Positions 15,497 to 23,517 of a DNA stretch of 64,000 nt are shown piece by piece. The DNA lies in contig DXQT01000001.1 of NCBI GenBank assembly GCA_019411365.1, forward strand, positions 133,860 through 197,859. The letters run 5' to 3'. The DNA is from Roseburia sp. (GTDB lineage Bacteria; Bacillota_A; Clostridia; Lachnospirales; Lachnospiraceae). The position numbers and the translations under genes are program-made. The stretch's first letter is position 1, and every line of letters begins with the position of its first letter. Under the pieces are notes generated by a model. It saw nothing but the letters and a program-made list of their open reading frames with translations, was not told the DNA's origin and did not search any database.

Positions 15497-18400
15497 TTAC
15501 ACGCGGATACTTGCCGCAAGCTGTCCGGAATTTACCTGTTCGCCCGGTTTTAAATATACTTTTTCAATGGTTCCGCTGTACTCTGCCGTAACCGGGAATT
15601 CCATTTTCATGCTCTCTAAGATCACAAGAGTGTCCCCCTCTCTGACCTTCTGTCCGTCCTCGACTAATACCTTCCATACACTTCCCGGAATATTGGTTCT
15701 TGCTGCCTCACAGCCGTCCGGTACGGTTTCTTCCACGATTGCCGGCGCATCCTGTGTCTCGGAATCAAACTCATCGAGTCCTTTTTCTTTCCACATCTTC
15801 CGCTCTGCCTCAAAAGATGCTTCCTGATGATCTTTAAATACCCGGATCGTATCTTCATGTTCCTTTAAGAACTGCTCATATTTTCCAAGGTTGAAGCTTG
15901 TCTCTTCTATCTTAATCTTGAACCTGCCACGAAGAAAATCTTCTCTGTCTTTTAAGATTTCCTCTGCGCTGACCGGATAGAAACGGATCTGATCAAAGAA
16001 ATCCAACAGCCATGGTTTTCCATGTTTGAAATATTCTGTCTCTTTTAACGGATTCCACATCTGAATGGTACGTCCGACAAACTGATAACCGCCAGGACCC
16101 TCCATACCATATACACACAGGTATGCGCCGCCGATTCCAACTGCATTTTCCGGTGTCCATGGTCTTGCCGGGTTGTATTTGGTCGTTACCATACGGTGTC
16201 TCGGATCAACGGGTGTTGCAACCGGAGCTCCAAGATAAACATCGCCAAGTCCAAGTACCAGATAATCCGCATCAAATACAATCTTCTTTACATCCTCTAT
16301 GCTGTCTAAGCCGTTGATCCTGCGGATAAATTCCGGGTTGCTCGGACACCATGGTGCGTTTGGTCTTACCGTCTGCTGATAACGCTTCGCTGCAAGCTGT
16401 GTCTGCGGATCATCCCAGGATAACGGAAGCCAGATGATTCTTGACGGAACCGTTACATCGGAAAGTTCCGGTAATGTGCGGTTGGTTTCAAGTACCGCTG
16501 CAAGCATTTCCTTAAGGGAAATCTTTTCGATATCAAAATGTATCTGTAAGGAACGGATGCCCGGTGTCAGGTCAATGACCGGCAGATCTTTTTTCTTTAA
16601 CTCCTGCATGAGAACGTGAACCCGGAAACGGATCGCAATATCGAGTTCCATCTCTCCGTATTCCACCAGAATATTATCTTCACCATCAAGTCTTGCAACG
16701 ATCTTTGTTCCCGCTGCCGTTTCCTCTGCGAGGATCGCGTAATGATAATCAAGATCTTTTTGCTCCGGCAGTACAACTTCTTGATATTCATGACGAAGAT
16801 TTGCTTCCTCCGCTTCCCGGATTTCCTTTGCCTGATCTAAATCAAGAAGCCTGAAGTGAACTTTATCGCCCGGATGAAGCTGTCCTAATTTCCACATCTC
16901 GCCTTTTGCCGTTGTCACGGAACATACGAATCCGCCAAGGCTCGGACCATCCGGTCCAAGTAAAATGGACTGGTCACCGGTCAGATCCAGGGTACCTACC
17001 GCATAGGCATTGTCGTGAATGTTTGACGGATGAAGTCCTGCCTCGCCGCCATCCTCCCGTACCCACTGCGGGATCGGACCATTTAAACGGATACCGGTTC
17101 TCGCGCTGTTAAAGTTTACCTCATACTCAGATTCTGTTAAGGTCTTTAAGTATTCCGGTTTCAAATATTCCGGTGTCGGCTGTGGTCCCGGGATCACACC
17201 GATCGTCCACTCATTCGTCAGTTTTGGACGATATTTTTCCGGCATGGAATCGATCGAATCGATCACACATTTTTCCTGTAAATGAAGCACATCTCCGGTG
17301 CGTAAGGTACGTCCGTTGTGTCCGCCGAATTTTCCATCAATAAAGGTAGAACTGCTGCCCATGATCTTTGGCATATCAAATCCGCCTGCCACTAAGAGAT
17401 AGGTTCTCATTCCGACTTTACAGTCTGTAAATTTCAACACCTGCATGGCGGATGCATGTACCACCTGATACATCGGGATCTCCACTCCATCTAAGGTTGC
17501 CTTCATATCTGCACCTGTGATACAGAAACTTACGGTTGTACGGAAACGGTAACTGCCGCCTCTTAATGTCAGCTCTAATCCCGGTGCACTCTCATCATTG
17601 CCAAGAATGCTGTTTCCAATTCGGAAGTTATAAGCATCCATTGGGCCACAAGGTGGAACTCCGACAAACCAGTAACCGATCATGCCCGGATAATCCTGAA
17701 CCGTTGTCTGTACTCCGCCGTCAAGTACTTCGATTGCATGCTCCTGTGGCATAAAGTCTTTTAACATTCCGGTAAATAATGCACCGGTCTGATAGGTTTC
17801 TGTTTTTAACAGTGCTGCTAAATACTGCATATTTGAGGTAATTCCATACACTCTTGAATCCCTAAGTACACGTTCCATCTTTGCGATCGCATCGGCACGG
17901 TCACTTCCATGTACGATCAGTTTTGCAAGCATCGGATCATAAAGGGATGTTACCTCCACACCTTTCTGGATCCAGGTCTCCACACGCGCTTCCGGTGAAA
18001 ATGTAACCGCATCGATCTTTCCTGTGCCAGGGCGGAACCCGTTAATGCAGTCCTCAGCATAGACACGAACCTCGATCGCATGTCCCTGCGGCTTATGTAC
18101 CAGTGATTTTATATTTTTTAACTCACCAGCAGCCTCTTTGACCATCCACTCCACAAGGTCGATCCCAAGTACCTCCTCTGTGATACCATGTTCTACCTGA
18201 AGTCTTGTATTTACCTCAAGGAAATAAAATCCTTCCGTCTGATCATCATATAAAAATTCAACCGTTCCGGCACTTCTGTAGGAAGCTTCCTTTGCAAGCC
18301 GTTCTGCTGCCGCATACATTTTTTCCCTGACTTCATCCGAAAGGTTTGGTGCCGGGCTTTCCTCAACTACTTTCTGGTTTCTTCTCTGTACCGAACAGTC

Positions 18401-19078
18401 TCTCTCTGCCAGTGCTGTTGTCTCACCATATTCGTTGCCGAAAATCTGCACTTCCACATGGCGGGAACGCGTTACATATTTTTCAAGAAATACGCCGGCA
18501 TCGTTAAAGTTCGCTGCAGCAAGATGACAAACTGCATCATAAGCCTGCCGTAATTCTTCGGTGGAGTTACAGATCCTCATTCCGATTCCACCGCCGCCTG
18601 CGGTGCTCTTTAAGATAACCGGATATCCGATTTTTTCTGCCTCTGTAACTGCTTCTTCCACTCCGGACAAAAGTCCGGTTCCAGGTAACAGTGGAACATC
18701 TGCCTTCTCTGCAAGTGCTCTTGCGGAATGTTTCAAACCGAATAACTTGATCTGTTCAGAATCCGGTCCAATGAACTTAATGCCGTTCTCCTCACATTCT
18801 TTCGCAAAATCTGTATTCTCACTCAAAAATCCGTATCCCGGATGGATGGCTTTTGCACCGGTATCCAGTGCAGCCTTTATGATCTTTTTTGTATCGAGGT
18901 ATGTCTCTTTTGCCGTACCATCGCCAATGTATACTGCCTCGTCTGCACGTTCCACATGTAAACTATCCTGATCCGCCTTCGAATATACAGCAACACTGCC
19001 GATTCCCATTTTCTTTAAGGTACGTTCAATTCGAACTGCGATTGCTCCACGATTTGCTATCAGTACTTTATCAAACAT
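15497..19078 (-). CDS. Biotin-dependent urea/guanidine carboxylase
   Basis: An 1193-residue biotin enzyme that carboxylates urea or guanidine using ATP and bicarbonate. Domains in order: biotin carboxylase (1 to about 450: FDKVLIANRGAIAVRIERTL, KSTAGGGGIGMR, EVNTRLQVEH), carboxyltransferase halves homologous to KipA/KipI (about 465-780 and 820-1050: GVQTTVQDYPGMIGYW, GDVYLGAPVATPVDPRHR, GIGGAYLCVYGMEGPGGYQ), and a C-terminal biotinyl domain with the attachment Lys in VILESMKMEFPV. Family members have been split into urea and guanidine carboxylases. Two adjacent CgdA/CgdB-type genes favour guanidine, since urea carboxylation alone would not need a deiminase. It lies 29 bp after the second CgdAB-type gene and upstream of atzF. 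Confidence 0.93.
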   Translation of the reverse strand: MFDKVLIANRGAIAVRIERTLKKMGIGSVAVYSKADQDSLHVERADEAVYIGDGTAKETYLDTKKIIKAALDTGAKAIHPGYGFLSENTDFAKECEENGIKFIGPDSEQIKLFGLKHSARALAEKADVPLLPGTGLLSGVEEAVTEAEKIGYPVILKSTAGGGGIGMRICNSTEELRQAYDAVCHLAAANFNDAGVFLEKYVTRSRHVEVQIFGNEYGETTALAERDCSVQRRNQKVVEESPAPNLSDEVREKMYAAAERLAKEASYRSAGTVEFLYDDQTEGFYFLEVNTRLQVEHGITEEVLGIDLVEWMVKEAAGELKNIKSLVHKPQGHAIEVRVYAEDCINGFRPGTGKIDAVTFSPEARVETWIQKGVEVTSLYDPMLAKLIVHGSDRADAIAKMERVLRDSRVYGITSNMQYLAALLKTETYQTGALFTGMLKDFMPQEHAIEVLDGGVQTTVQDYPGMIGYWFVGVPPCGPMDAYNFRIGNSILGNDESAPGLELTLRGGSYRFRTTVSFCITGADMKATLDGVEIPMYQVVHASAMQVLKFTDCKVGMRTYLLVAGGFDMPKIMGSSSTFIDGKFGGHNGRTLRTGDVLHLQEKCVIDSIDSMPEKYRPKLTNEWTIGVIPGPQPTPEYLKPEYLKTLTESEYEVNFNSARTGIRLNGPIPQWVREDGGEAGLHPSNIHDNAYAVGTLDLTGDQSILLGPDGPSLGGFVCSVTTAKGEMWKLGQLHPGDKVHFRLLDLDQAKEIREAEEANLRHEYQEVVLPEQKDLDYHYAILAEETAAGTKIVARLDGEDNILVEYGEMELDIAIRFRVHVLMQELKKKDLPVIDLTPGIRSLQIHFDIEKISLKEMLAAVLETNRTLPELSDVTVPSRIIWLPLSWDDPQTQLAAKRYQQTVRPNAPWCPSNPEFIRRINGLDSIEDVKKIVFDADYLVLGLGDVYLGAPVATPVDPRHRMVTTKYNPARPWTPENAVGIGGAYLCVYGMEGPGGYQFVGRTIQMWNPLKETEYFKHGKPWLLDFFDQIRFYPVSAEEILKDREDFLRGRFKIKIEETSFNLGKYEQFLKEHEDTIRVFKDHQEASFEAERKMWKEKGLDEFDSETQDAPAIVEETVPDGCEAARTNIPGSVWKVLVEDGQKVREGDTLVILESMKMEFPVTAEYSGTIEKVYLKPGEQVNSGQLAASIRV

Positions 19079-19107
19079 AGGGAATCCTCCAAACTTTTTT
19101 CACATTT

Positions 19108-19761
19108 TTACTCTGCGTCCCAGATCAGCATCCTGATCGGGGTCGGGTTGTATGCATTACATGGATTATTGAGCTGCGGACAGTTGCTGACTAACACCAT
19201 CGTATGCTCTAACGCTTTCATCTCCACATATTTGCCCGGTGCAGAAACACCATCATCGAATTTTGAACCGCCATCCTTTGACACCGGAACATTCATGAAA
19301 AAGTTAATGTTTGGGGCAAGGTCACGTTTCATGAAACCATGCGTATCGTCTGCAAGCTGTAACATGAAGCTGTCTCTGCAGTTGTGCATGTAAATTTTTT
19401 CTCTTGCATATCTTACGGTATTGCTCTGCGCGGAACATGCACCGCCGATCGTATCATGACGCCCGGTCAGATCTGCTGTGATCTCTAACAGCGGTTTCCC
19501 CGACTCGGTTCTAAGGATCGTACCCGTAGTCAGATAGATATTTTTCTGCATCACGATCGTTGGGATTGCTCCGTAATGATCCTCCGGGTTGGTCATATCA
19601 TAAAATGTGGTATCGACTGCCTGATTTCCTTCCATGTCTACAATTCTTAAGGACTGTCCCGGAAGCAGTTCATGCATCCAGCCTTTTCCCGCTTCCACGA
19701 CTTCGTTATAAATTGCATTTTCTTCTTTTAAATCACTTGTTTTCTCTATAAATCCGTACAT
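19108..19761 (-). CDS. cgdB: Carboxyguanidine deiminase subunit B-type (urea carboxylase-associated, DUF1989)
   Basis: A 217-residue DUF1989 protein, historically annotated urea carboxylase-associated protein 2. Published work on guanidine use assigns the two paired proteins to a deiminase (CgdAB) that turns carboxyguanidine into allophanate. Motifs: GWMHELLPGQSLRIVDMEGNQAVDTTFYD, TAGDLTGRHDTIGGACS-like metal site, HNCRDSFMLQL, DLAPNINFFMNVPV and a C-terminal LVSNCPQLNNPCN cysteine motif. It follows the larger paralogue by 92 bp and precedes the carboxylase by 29 bp. Which gene should be called A or B is assigned by order only. Confidence 0.88.
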   Translation of the reverse strand: MYGFIEKTSDLKEENAIYNEVVEAGKGWMHELLPGQSLRIVDMEGNQAVDTTFYDMTNPEDHYGAIPTIVMQKNIYLTTGTILRTESGKPLLEITADLTGRHDTIGGACSAQSNTVRYAREKIYMHNCRDSFMLQLADDTHGFMKRDLAPNINFFMNVPVSKDGGSKFDDGVSAPGKYVEMKALEHTMVLVSNCPQLNNPCNAYNPTPIRMLIWDAE

Positions 19762-19853
19762 ATCTTAACCTCCGTTTTCTACAGCAATTTTTCTGCCTGA
19801 TCTTTACTGACTTTGCTCCGTTCTGTTCCAGCTTTTCTGTGATGCGTTACTTT

Positions 19854-20573
19854 TTAACGTCCCAGCAGGTTGTAATATTCCCATGTATTTTCAAATGCTC
19901 TGTAATTCTCCGGACGATAATTGACACATTCATCGGTCAGATCAACTTCCGGTGCATCATATACTTCAATGGAAACCGGAACCGAAGGAAATTCTTTTGC
20001 AGGATCTAACGGGTTTGGCGTGTTTGATACGATAAAGATCATATCCATCTCCGTGCGGAGTGTTACGGTTGCGCCCTCTTTGCAGTGTCCCTCCTCAAAA
20101 TGCATGCTGCCATCTTCCTCAATGTAAACTTTTGAGAAGAGATTCACACATGGAACTAAATCTCTTGCACTCATATTGTTGCGGACAAGTTCCATTTTGA
20201 AGTTTTCCTCTCCGCAACGGTGCCAGTCATTTCTCATTTCCTGATAAGTTGTCTTTCCGTATTTCTCATCGGTGAGAAGCCTTGTCGTATATCCTGAGAT
20301 CGTATCATGCCATCCAAGGCTGTCCTCCACGATACTGGCCAACACACGTCCGTTATCGCTCATCAGCACATTTCCTTTTGTCAGGGAGGAAATAAACTGT
20401 GCTTTTAACGTATCCGGCATGTTATAGCGCTCCGAAGTATCTAACATGTTGTACATCAACATGGAAACATTTGCGTCATCGCCGAGCGCCTTGAAATGAA
20501 TATATTTTCCACGTCCAATATTTCCTGACCATTTCTCTCCCGGTCTTAATGTCTTGCTCCAGATTTTCTTCAT
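19854..20573 (-). CDS. cgdA: Carboxyguanidine deiminase subunit A-type (urea carboxylase-associated, DUF1989)
   Basis: A 239-residue DUF1989 protein, formerly urea carboxylase-associated protein 1. Motifs: LRPGEKWSGNIGRGKYIHFKA, ANVSMLMYNMLDTSERYN, DSLGWHDTISGYTT, RNNMSARDLVPCVNLFSKVYI and VSNTPNPLDP, parallel to those of the gene that follows. Together they probably form the heteromeric enzyme that deiminates carboxyguanidine. The ATG at 20573 has a GGTGG site 8 nt ahead and is preferred over a GTG at 20585. It is the first gene of the enzyme operon and is preceded by a promoter-terminator leader. Confidence 0.88.
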   Translation of the reverse strand: MKKIWSKTLRPGEKWSGNIGRGKYIHFKALGDDANVSMLMYNMLDTSERYNMPDTLKAQFISSLTKGNVLMSDNGRVLASIVEDSLGWHDTISGYTTRLLTDEKYGKTTYQEMRNDWHRCGEENFKMELVRNNMSARDLVPCVNLFSKVYIEEDGSMHFEEGHCKEGATVTLRTEMDMIFIVSNTPNPLDPAKEFPSVPVSIEVYDAPEVDLTDECVNYRPENYRAFENTWEYYNLLGR

Positions 20574-20624
20574 AATAATTTCCACCTTTCTTTGAATCTG
20601 CTGATCAAACGCTTATTTTGGGTA

Positions 20625-20725
20625 CAAAAAAGAGGAAACGCAAAGGCTGCTTTTTATGCACCTTTGCATTTCCTCTTTCTGTTTTCTTATGCACTGATTG
20701 TAGCATCGGAAAAATAATGTGACAA
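20625..20725 (-). promoter_or_regulatory. Consensus promoter followed by a strong terminator hairpin ahead of the cgd operon
   Basis: On the minus strand TTGTCA (20720-20725) and TACAAT (20697-20702) are 17 bp apart, a near-consensus sigma-A promoter. Transcription would begin near 20690. Only about 14 nt later the RNA enters a 16-bp stem (20661-20676 with 20631-20646; one non-Watson-Crick pair) with a 14-nt loop, followed by six U (20625-20630), a textbook intrinsic terminator. The hairpin could be the terminator of the luxR gene upstream, an attenuator controlling cgdA, or the 3' end of a roughly 65-nt RNA. No guanidine riboswitch sequence was recognised. Confidence 0.75.
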
Positions 20726-20767
20726 TTGAACTTTGTATGCATTTTTTTCTGTATAATTAGAACTTTT

Positions 20768-21553
20768 TTAGAACTTTGTAGAGTTATATGTCTCTAAAAC
20801 ATTACGAAGCTGCGCTCTGGTGTCTACCCCTACTTTTTCAAAAATATGGTAAACATGCTTTTTTACCGTAGAAAGACTGATTCCCATATTCTCTGCGATC
20901 TGGGCATTTGTCATTCCCCCGTCCATACAGGTCAGTGCTTCTTTTTCCCGCTCTGACAGTTCAAATTCTGCCGCAAGATGTGCAAGCATCTTATTCCTGT
21001 TGCCTGCCGCCTGCTTTGTTCCATTGAGTAGTCCTGCCAGTTTATGGGAAAGGTGCCCCTTTAGCACTTCTAAGATAAACATATCTTTGTCCGAAAAATC
21101 CCCAAGAAGTTCACTTCGGAAAAAATTAACAATACCAATCGGTTTTCCATATCTGCGAAGCAGTATCCCCGCGCCAAACGGGATATGATTCGGTTTTAAA
21201 AATCCCTGATAAAACTCTGTTTTCTGCCGCAGTGACTCCTCCATAATATCGGTATCACGGTAAGTGATCGTATGCTCAGACAATTCAAATGTATATTTCA
21301 TGTAGTCTTTTTCATAATAAGAATCCAGATATTCTTCATAGACTCCCGGCTCCATCTCAATAAAGGACGATTTTTTGCTTTCAATGCCGCCTGCTTCATT
21401 AAAAACAATAAAATATCCTTTCGTATATGGGATCAACATACGGTAAGTTTTTAACACCCGTTCCGTAAATTGATCAATATCGGTAATATCATACATTTCC
21501 AGCAACACTTTATTGATGGTCAGCCATTCTGTTTCTTTTAATGTGTTTTCCAT
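20768..21553 (-). CDS. LuxR-family transcriptional regulator
   Basis: A 261-residue regulator with a C-terminal LuxR/GerE helix-turn-helix (about 195-255: LSEREKEALTCMDGGMTNAQIAENMGISLSTVKKHVYHIFEKVGV, a segment read in parts). The N-terminal 180 residues form an unassigned, probably GAF-like sensory region with the phrases VLKTYRMLIPYTKGYFIVFNE and YLDSYYEKDYMKYTF. The same N-terminal pattern occurs in the truncated gene at 22680-23053, so the two are paralogues. It lies directly upstream of the cgd-carboxylase operon in the same orientation and is the obvious candidate regulator. Its effector is unknown. Confidence 0.9.
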   Translation of the reverse strand: MENTLKETEWLTINKVLLEMYDITDIDQFTERVLKTYRMLIPYTKGYFIVFNEAGGIESKKSSFIEMEPGVYEEYLDSYYEKDYMKYTFELSEHTITYRDTDIMEESLRQKTEFYQGFLKPNHIPFGAGILLRRYGKPIGIVNFFRSELLGDFSDKDMFILEVLKGHLSHKLAGLLNGTKQAAGNRNKMLAHLAAEFELSEREKEALTCMDGGMTNAQIAENMGISLSTVKKHVYHIFEKVGVDTRAQLRNVLETYNSTKF

Positions 21554-21641
21554 ATCTGCTCATTCCAACTCGTATTTTCCCCAATTCTATCACAGGAAAA
21601 ATCATACGACAATATCCGTTAAAAGCAGCCGGATCCTGCTA

Positions 21642-22290
21642 TTATTCTTCTGCCAGTAATTGTGACGGTTCCACTGGCTTCTCAATAATTCCTTTATCAA
21701 AATAGAAACCGGGGCATCTTTACTGGAAAAAATGAGTTTTCCAACTCCCTGCTCTACCGCGTTGCTAAGATATGGTTCCCATGTGACAGCCGCATCCAGA
21801 TCACCGCTGATAAAAGATACTCCTGCATCCGAAGATGTCATATTGACAAGATCTACATCTGCATCTGTAAGACCTGCCGTCTCCAGCGCCTGCATCAGCA
21901 GATAATGTGAAGTCTGATTGATAGACACGCCGACTTTCTTTCCTTTCAGATCTGCAATACTGTTAATATCATTTTTGACAAGGATTCCATCCGCTCCGGC
22001 AGACTCGTCCACGATTGCCGTTACATCTAACATATCTTCATCATACTGGCTCTCCGCAATGATCGCTGCATCCAAAGTTGTATACGCAAGATCAACTTTT
22101 CCTGCTAACAGTGCCGAGCAGGATGCACTCGAATCATCAAAATCCACCATGGAAAAATCCAGACCACAGTCCTTGAAAAATCCTTTATCCATCGCAACAT
22201 AAAATGGCGCCAATCCAACAAACGGATTTGACGCCATCGTCAAAACAAATACCATCACAATTATTTTTTCTTCATCATTCACACACCTCT
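21642..22290 (-). pseudogene. Damaged SsuA-like substrate-binding protein gene
   Basis: The frame from about 22290 down to 21700 encodes the N-terminal lobe of an NMT1/SsuA-type binding protein (SNPFVGLAPFYVAMDKGFFKD, LLAGKVDLAYTTLDAAI, INSIADLKGKKVGVSINQTSH, SSDAGVSFISGDLDAAVTWEP), parallel to the intact gene at 11891-12961. The signal peptide and lipobox are missing. After IFSSKDAP the coding sequence loses about 100 residues and resumes in another frame as YFDKGIIEKPVEPSQLLAEE, the typical C-terminal helix, stopping at 21642. The gene therefore has lost its start, has an internal deletion and a frame change, and cannot make a functional lipoprotein. Confidence 0.85.
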
Positions 22291-22688
22291 TTCTCACTGA
22301 TCACCGATCCATGCTGTAAATATTCGATTGCCGCAAGTGCTGCCTCATGCGCCGTAAGAGAGGATCCTCCCGCAGCCTCGCGCACCACATGAATGTGATA
22401 ATCATGCTGATGCGCATCCGCACAGGTATAATGTACGCAGACATCCGTCAGAAGACCAACTGCATAGATATGTTCAACGCCAAGTCCTTTTAACAAAATC
22501 TCCAGATCCGTCCCAAAGAAACCACTGTAACGCCTTTTTACTATCTGATATTCTTCCGGCAACGGCTCGATGCCATCAAAATAATCAGCCGCACCCGAAA
22601 CATAATGGTTTGCATAGGCAAAAACATTTTTTTCAAAATGAGGCAGAAATGTCTGCAAAATTTCCATCTCATGATGATAAGCCCGCAT
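22275..22688 (-). pseudogene. Isochorismatase-family cysteine hydrolase, 5' truncated
   Basis: The C-terminal roughly 130 residues of an isochorismatase-like amidohydrolase: KRRYSGFFGTDLEILLKGLGV, the catalytic-Cys segment GLLTDVCVHYTCADAHQHDY and the family C-terminus REAAGGSSLTAHEAALAAIEYLQHG. The N-terminal third, with the catalytic Asp, is missing; its place is taken by the 5' part of a luxR-type gene in a different frame (junction near 22680). Related enzymes hydrolyse nitrogen compounds such as biuret, which would suit this island, but the substrate cannot be told. Confidence 0.82.
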
Positions 22689-23053
22689 CCCATATCTAAT
22701 TTCTGGGGTTTAAAATACTCACGGTAAATCACCGATGCTCTTCGTTTCTCATCCATTAAAAGATCGGTATCGCGGTATGCCATTGATTTTGTAAAATTGC
22801 ACATCTGCATCAGATAGTCTTTTGCAAAATAAGTATCTAAGTATTTCCGTTTCATGACAGGATCCACATTTTCAAATACCGAATGCGCCACGTCTAACCT
22901 GCCGTCTTCATCTATCACTAAAAAATAACCCTGCGTATATGGAATCAATATACGGATCAGTTTTAAACATCTTTCTCCAAACGTCTCCAGGCTTCCGGCA
23001 TAATAGATTTCCAGAAGAATGTCATTGAACATGCGCCATTCTTTTTCTGTCAT
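22680..23053 (-). pseudogene. LuxR-family regulator, N-terminal fragment
   Basis: About 125 residues corresponding to the sensory half of the LuxR regulator at 20768-21553 (EWRMFNDILLEIYY, LKLIRILIPYTQGYFLVIDEDG, YLDTYFAKDYLMQ, SMAYRDTDLL, EYFKPQKLDMGCGLI). After GCGLI the similarity ends and the frame runs on for about 45 nonsensical residues inside the hydrolase remnant, to 22541. The DNA-binding domain is gone. A single deletion fusing this gene to the isochorismatase-type gene explains both truncations. Confidence 0.85.
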
Positions 23054-23226
23054 AACGTAATATCCTCCACGGACACTCCAAGAGATGCCAGCTTTGCAAT
23101 CGTCACTTTGATCTGATACTCCAGCTCCTGATTTTCCACCCCATTGTTTGCACGTTTGATGCGCTGTAAATCTGTATATTTATCAATTAAAACCGTGATC
23201 AGTTCTTTTTCTGTCATATCCTCCAT
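23050..23226 (-). CDS. Small hypothetical protein (58 aa)
   Basis: A 58-residue, charged, probably helical protein (MEDMTEKELITVLIDKYTD...). No family is recognised and no membrane segment or signal peptide is visible. Its stop overlaps the start of the truncated luxR gene by 4 bp (ATGA), so the two were translationally coupled. The start at 23226 is preferred over one at 23307 because an AGGCGG site lies 8 nt upstream and the first 27 codons of the longer frame look non-coding. It may be a leftover of the same partly deleted operon. Confidence 0.5.
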   Translation of the reverse strand: MEDMTEKELITVLIDKYTDLQRIKRANNGVENQELEYQIKVTIAKLASLGVSVEDITL

Positions 23227-23397
23227 CCTCACTACCGCCTTTCTCCGATATAAAAAATAATAGCCTGCGCTTTGCGAACATTCTATTGTTGTGAATTGTA
23301 TCTGCATTCTGTAATTTTCTATATTTTAGCGGATTTTATTTTTGGTGTAAACATGCAACTTCCATTTATCTTTTGTACTTCCCGCCATCTGTTTCCT

Positions 23398-23430
23398 GCT
23401 GTTGTTCACACCTATTGTGTGAACAGCAGC
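23398..23430. other. Perfect-like inverted repeat in an intergenic gap
   Basis: GCTGTTGTTCACAC (23398-23411) pairs with GTGTGAACAGCAGC (23417-23430) around a 5-nt loop, with one G:U-type mismatch. There is no T-run on either side, so it is not a standard terminator. It lies between the Big_2 gene and the 58-residue gene, on a 290-bp gap. It could be an operator or an RNA structure. Confidence 0.5.
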
Positions 23431-23517
23431 AATTTTCTTTCACAATCTGATGCCATGCCTGACTTTGTGCTTTTGTTCCTATTCCAGTTTTTGTCTATAC
23501 AACAATCCCTGCACCTT

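Noticed and set aside
20574..20767. Guanidine-I, -II or -III riboswitch in the leader of the cgd operon
   Set aside because: The expected conserved stretches (for example the ACGR loops of the class II motif, or the conserved core of class I) are not visible. The only structure is the terminator hairpin. A covariance search would settle it.
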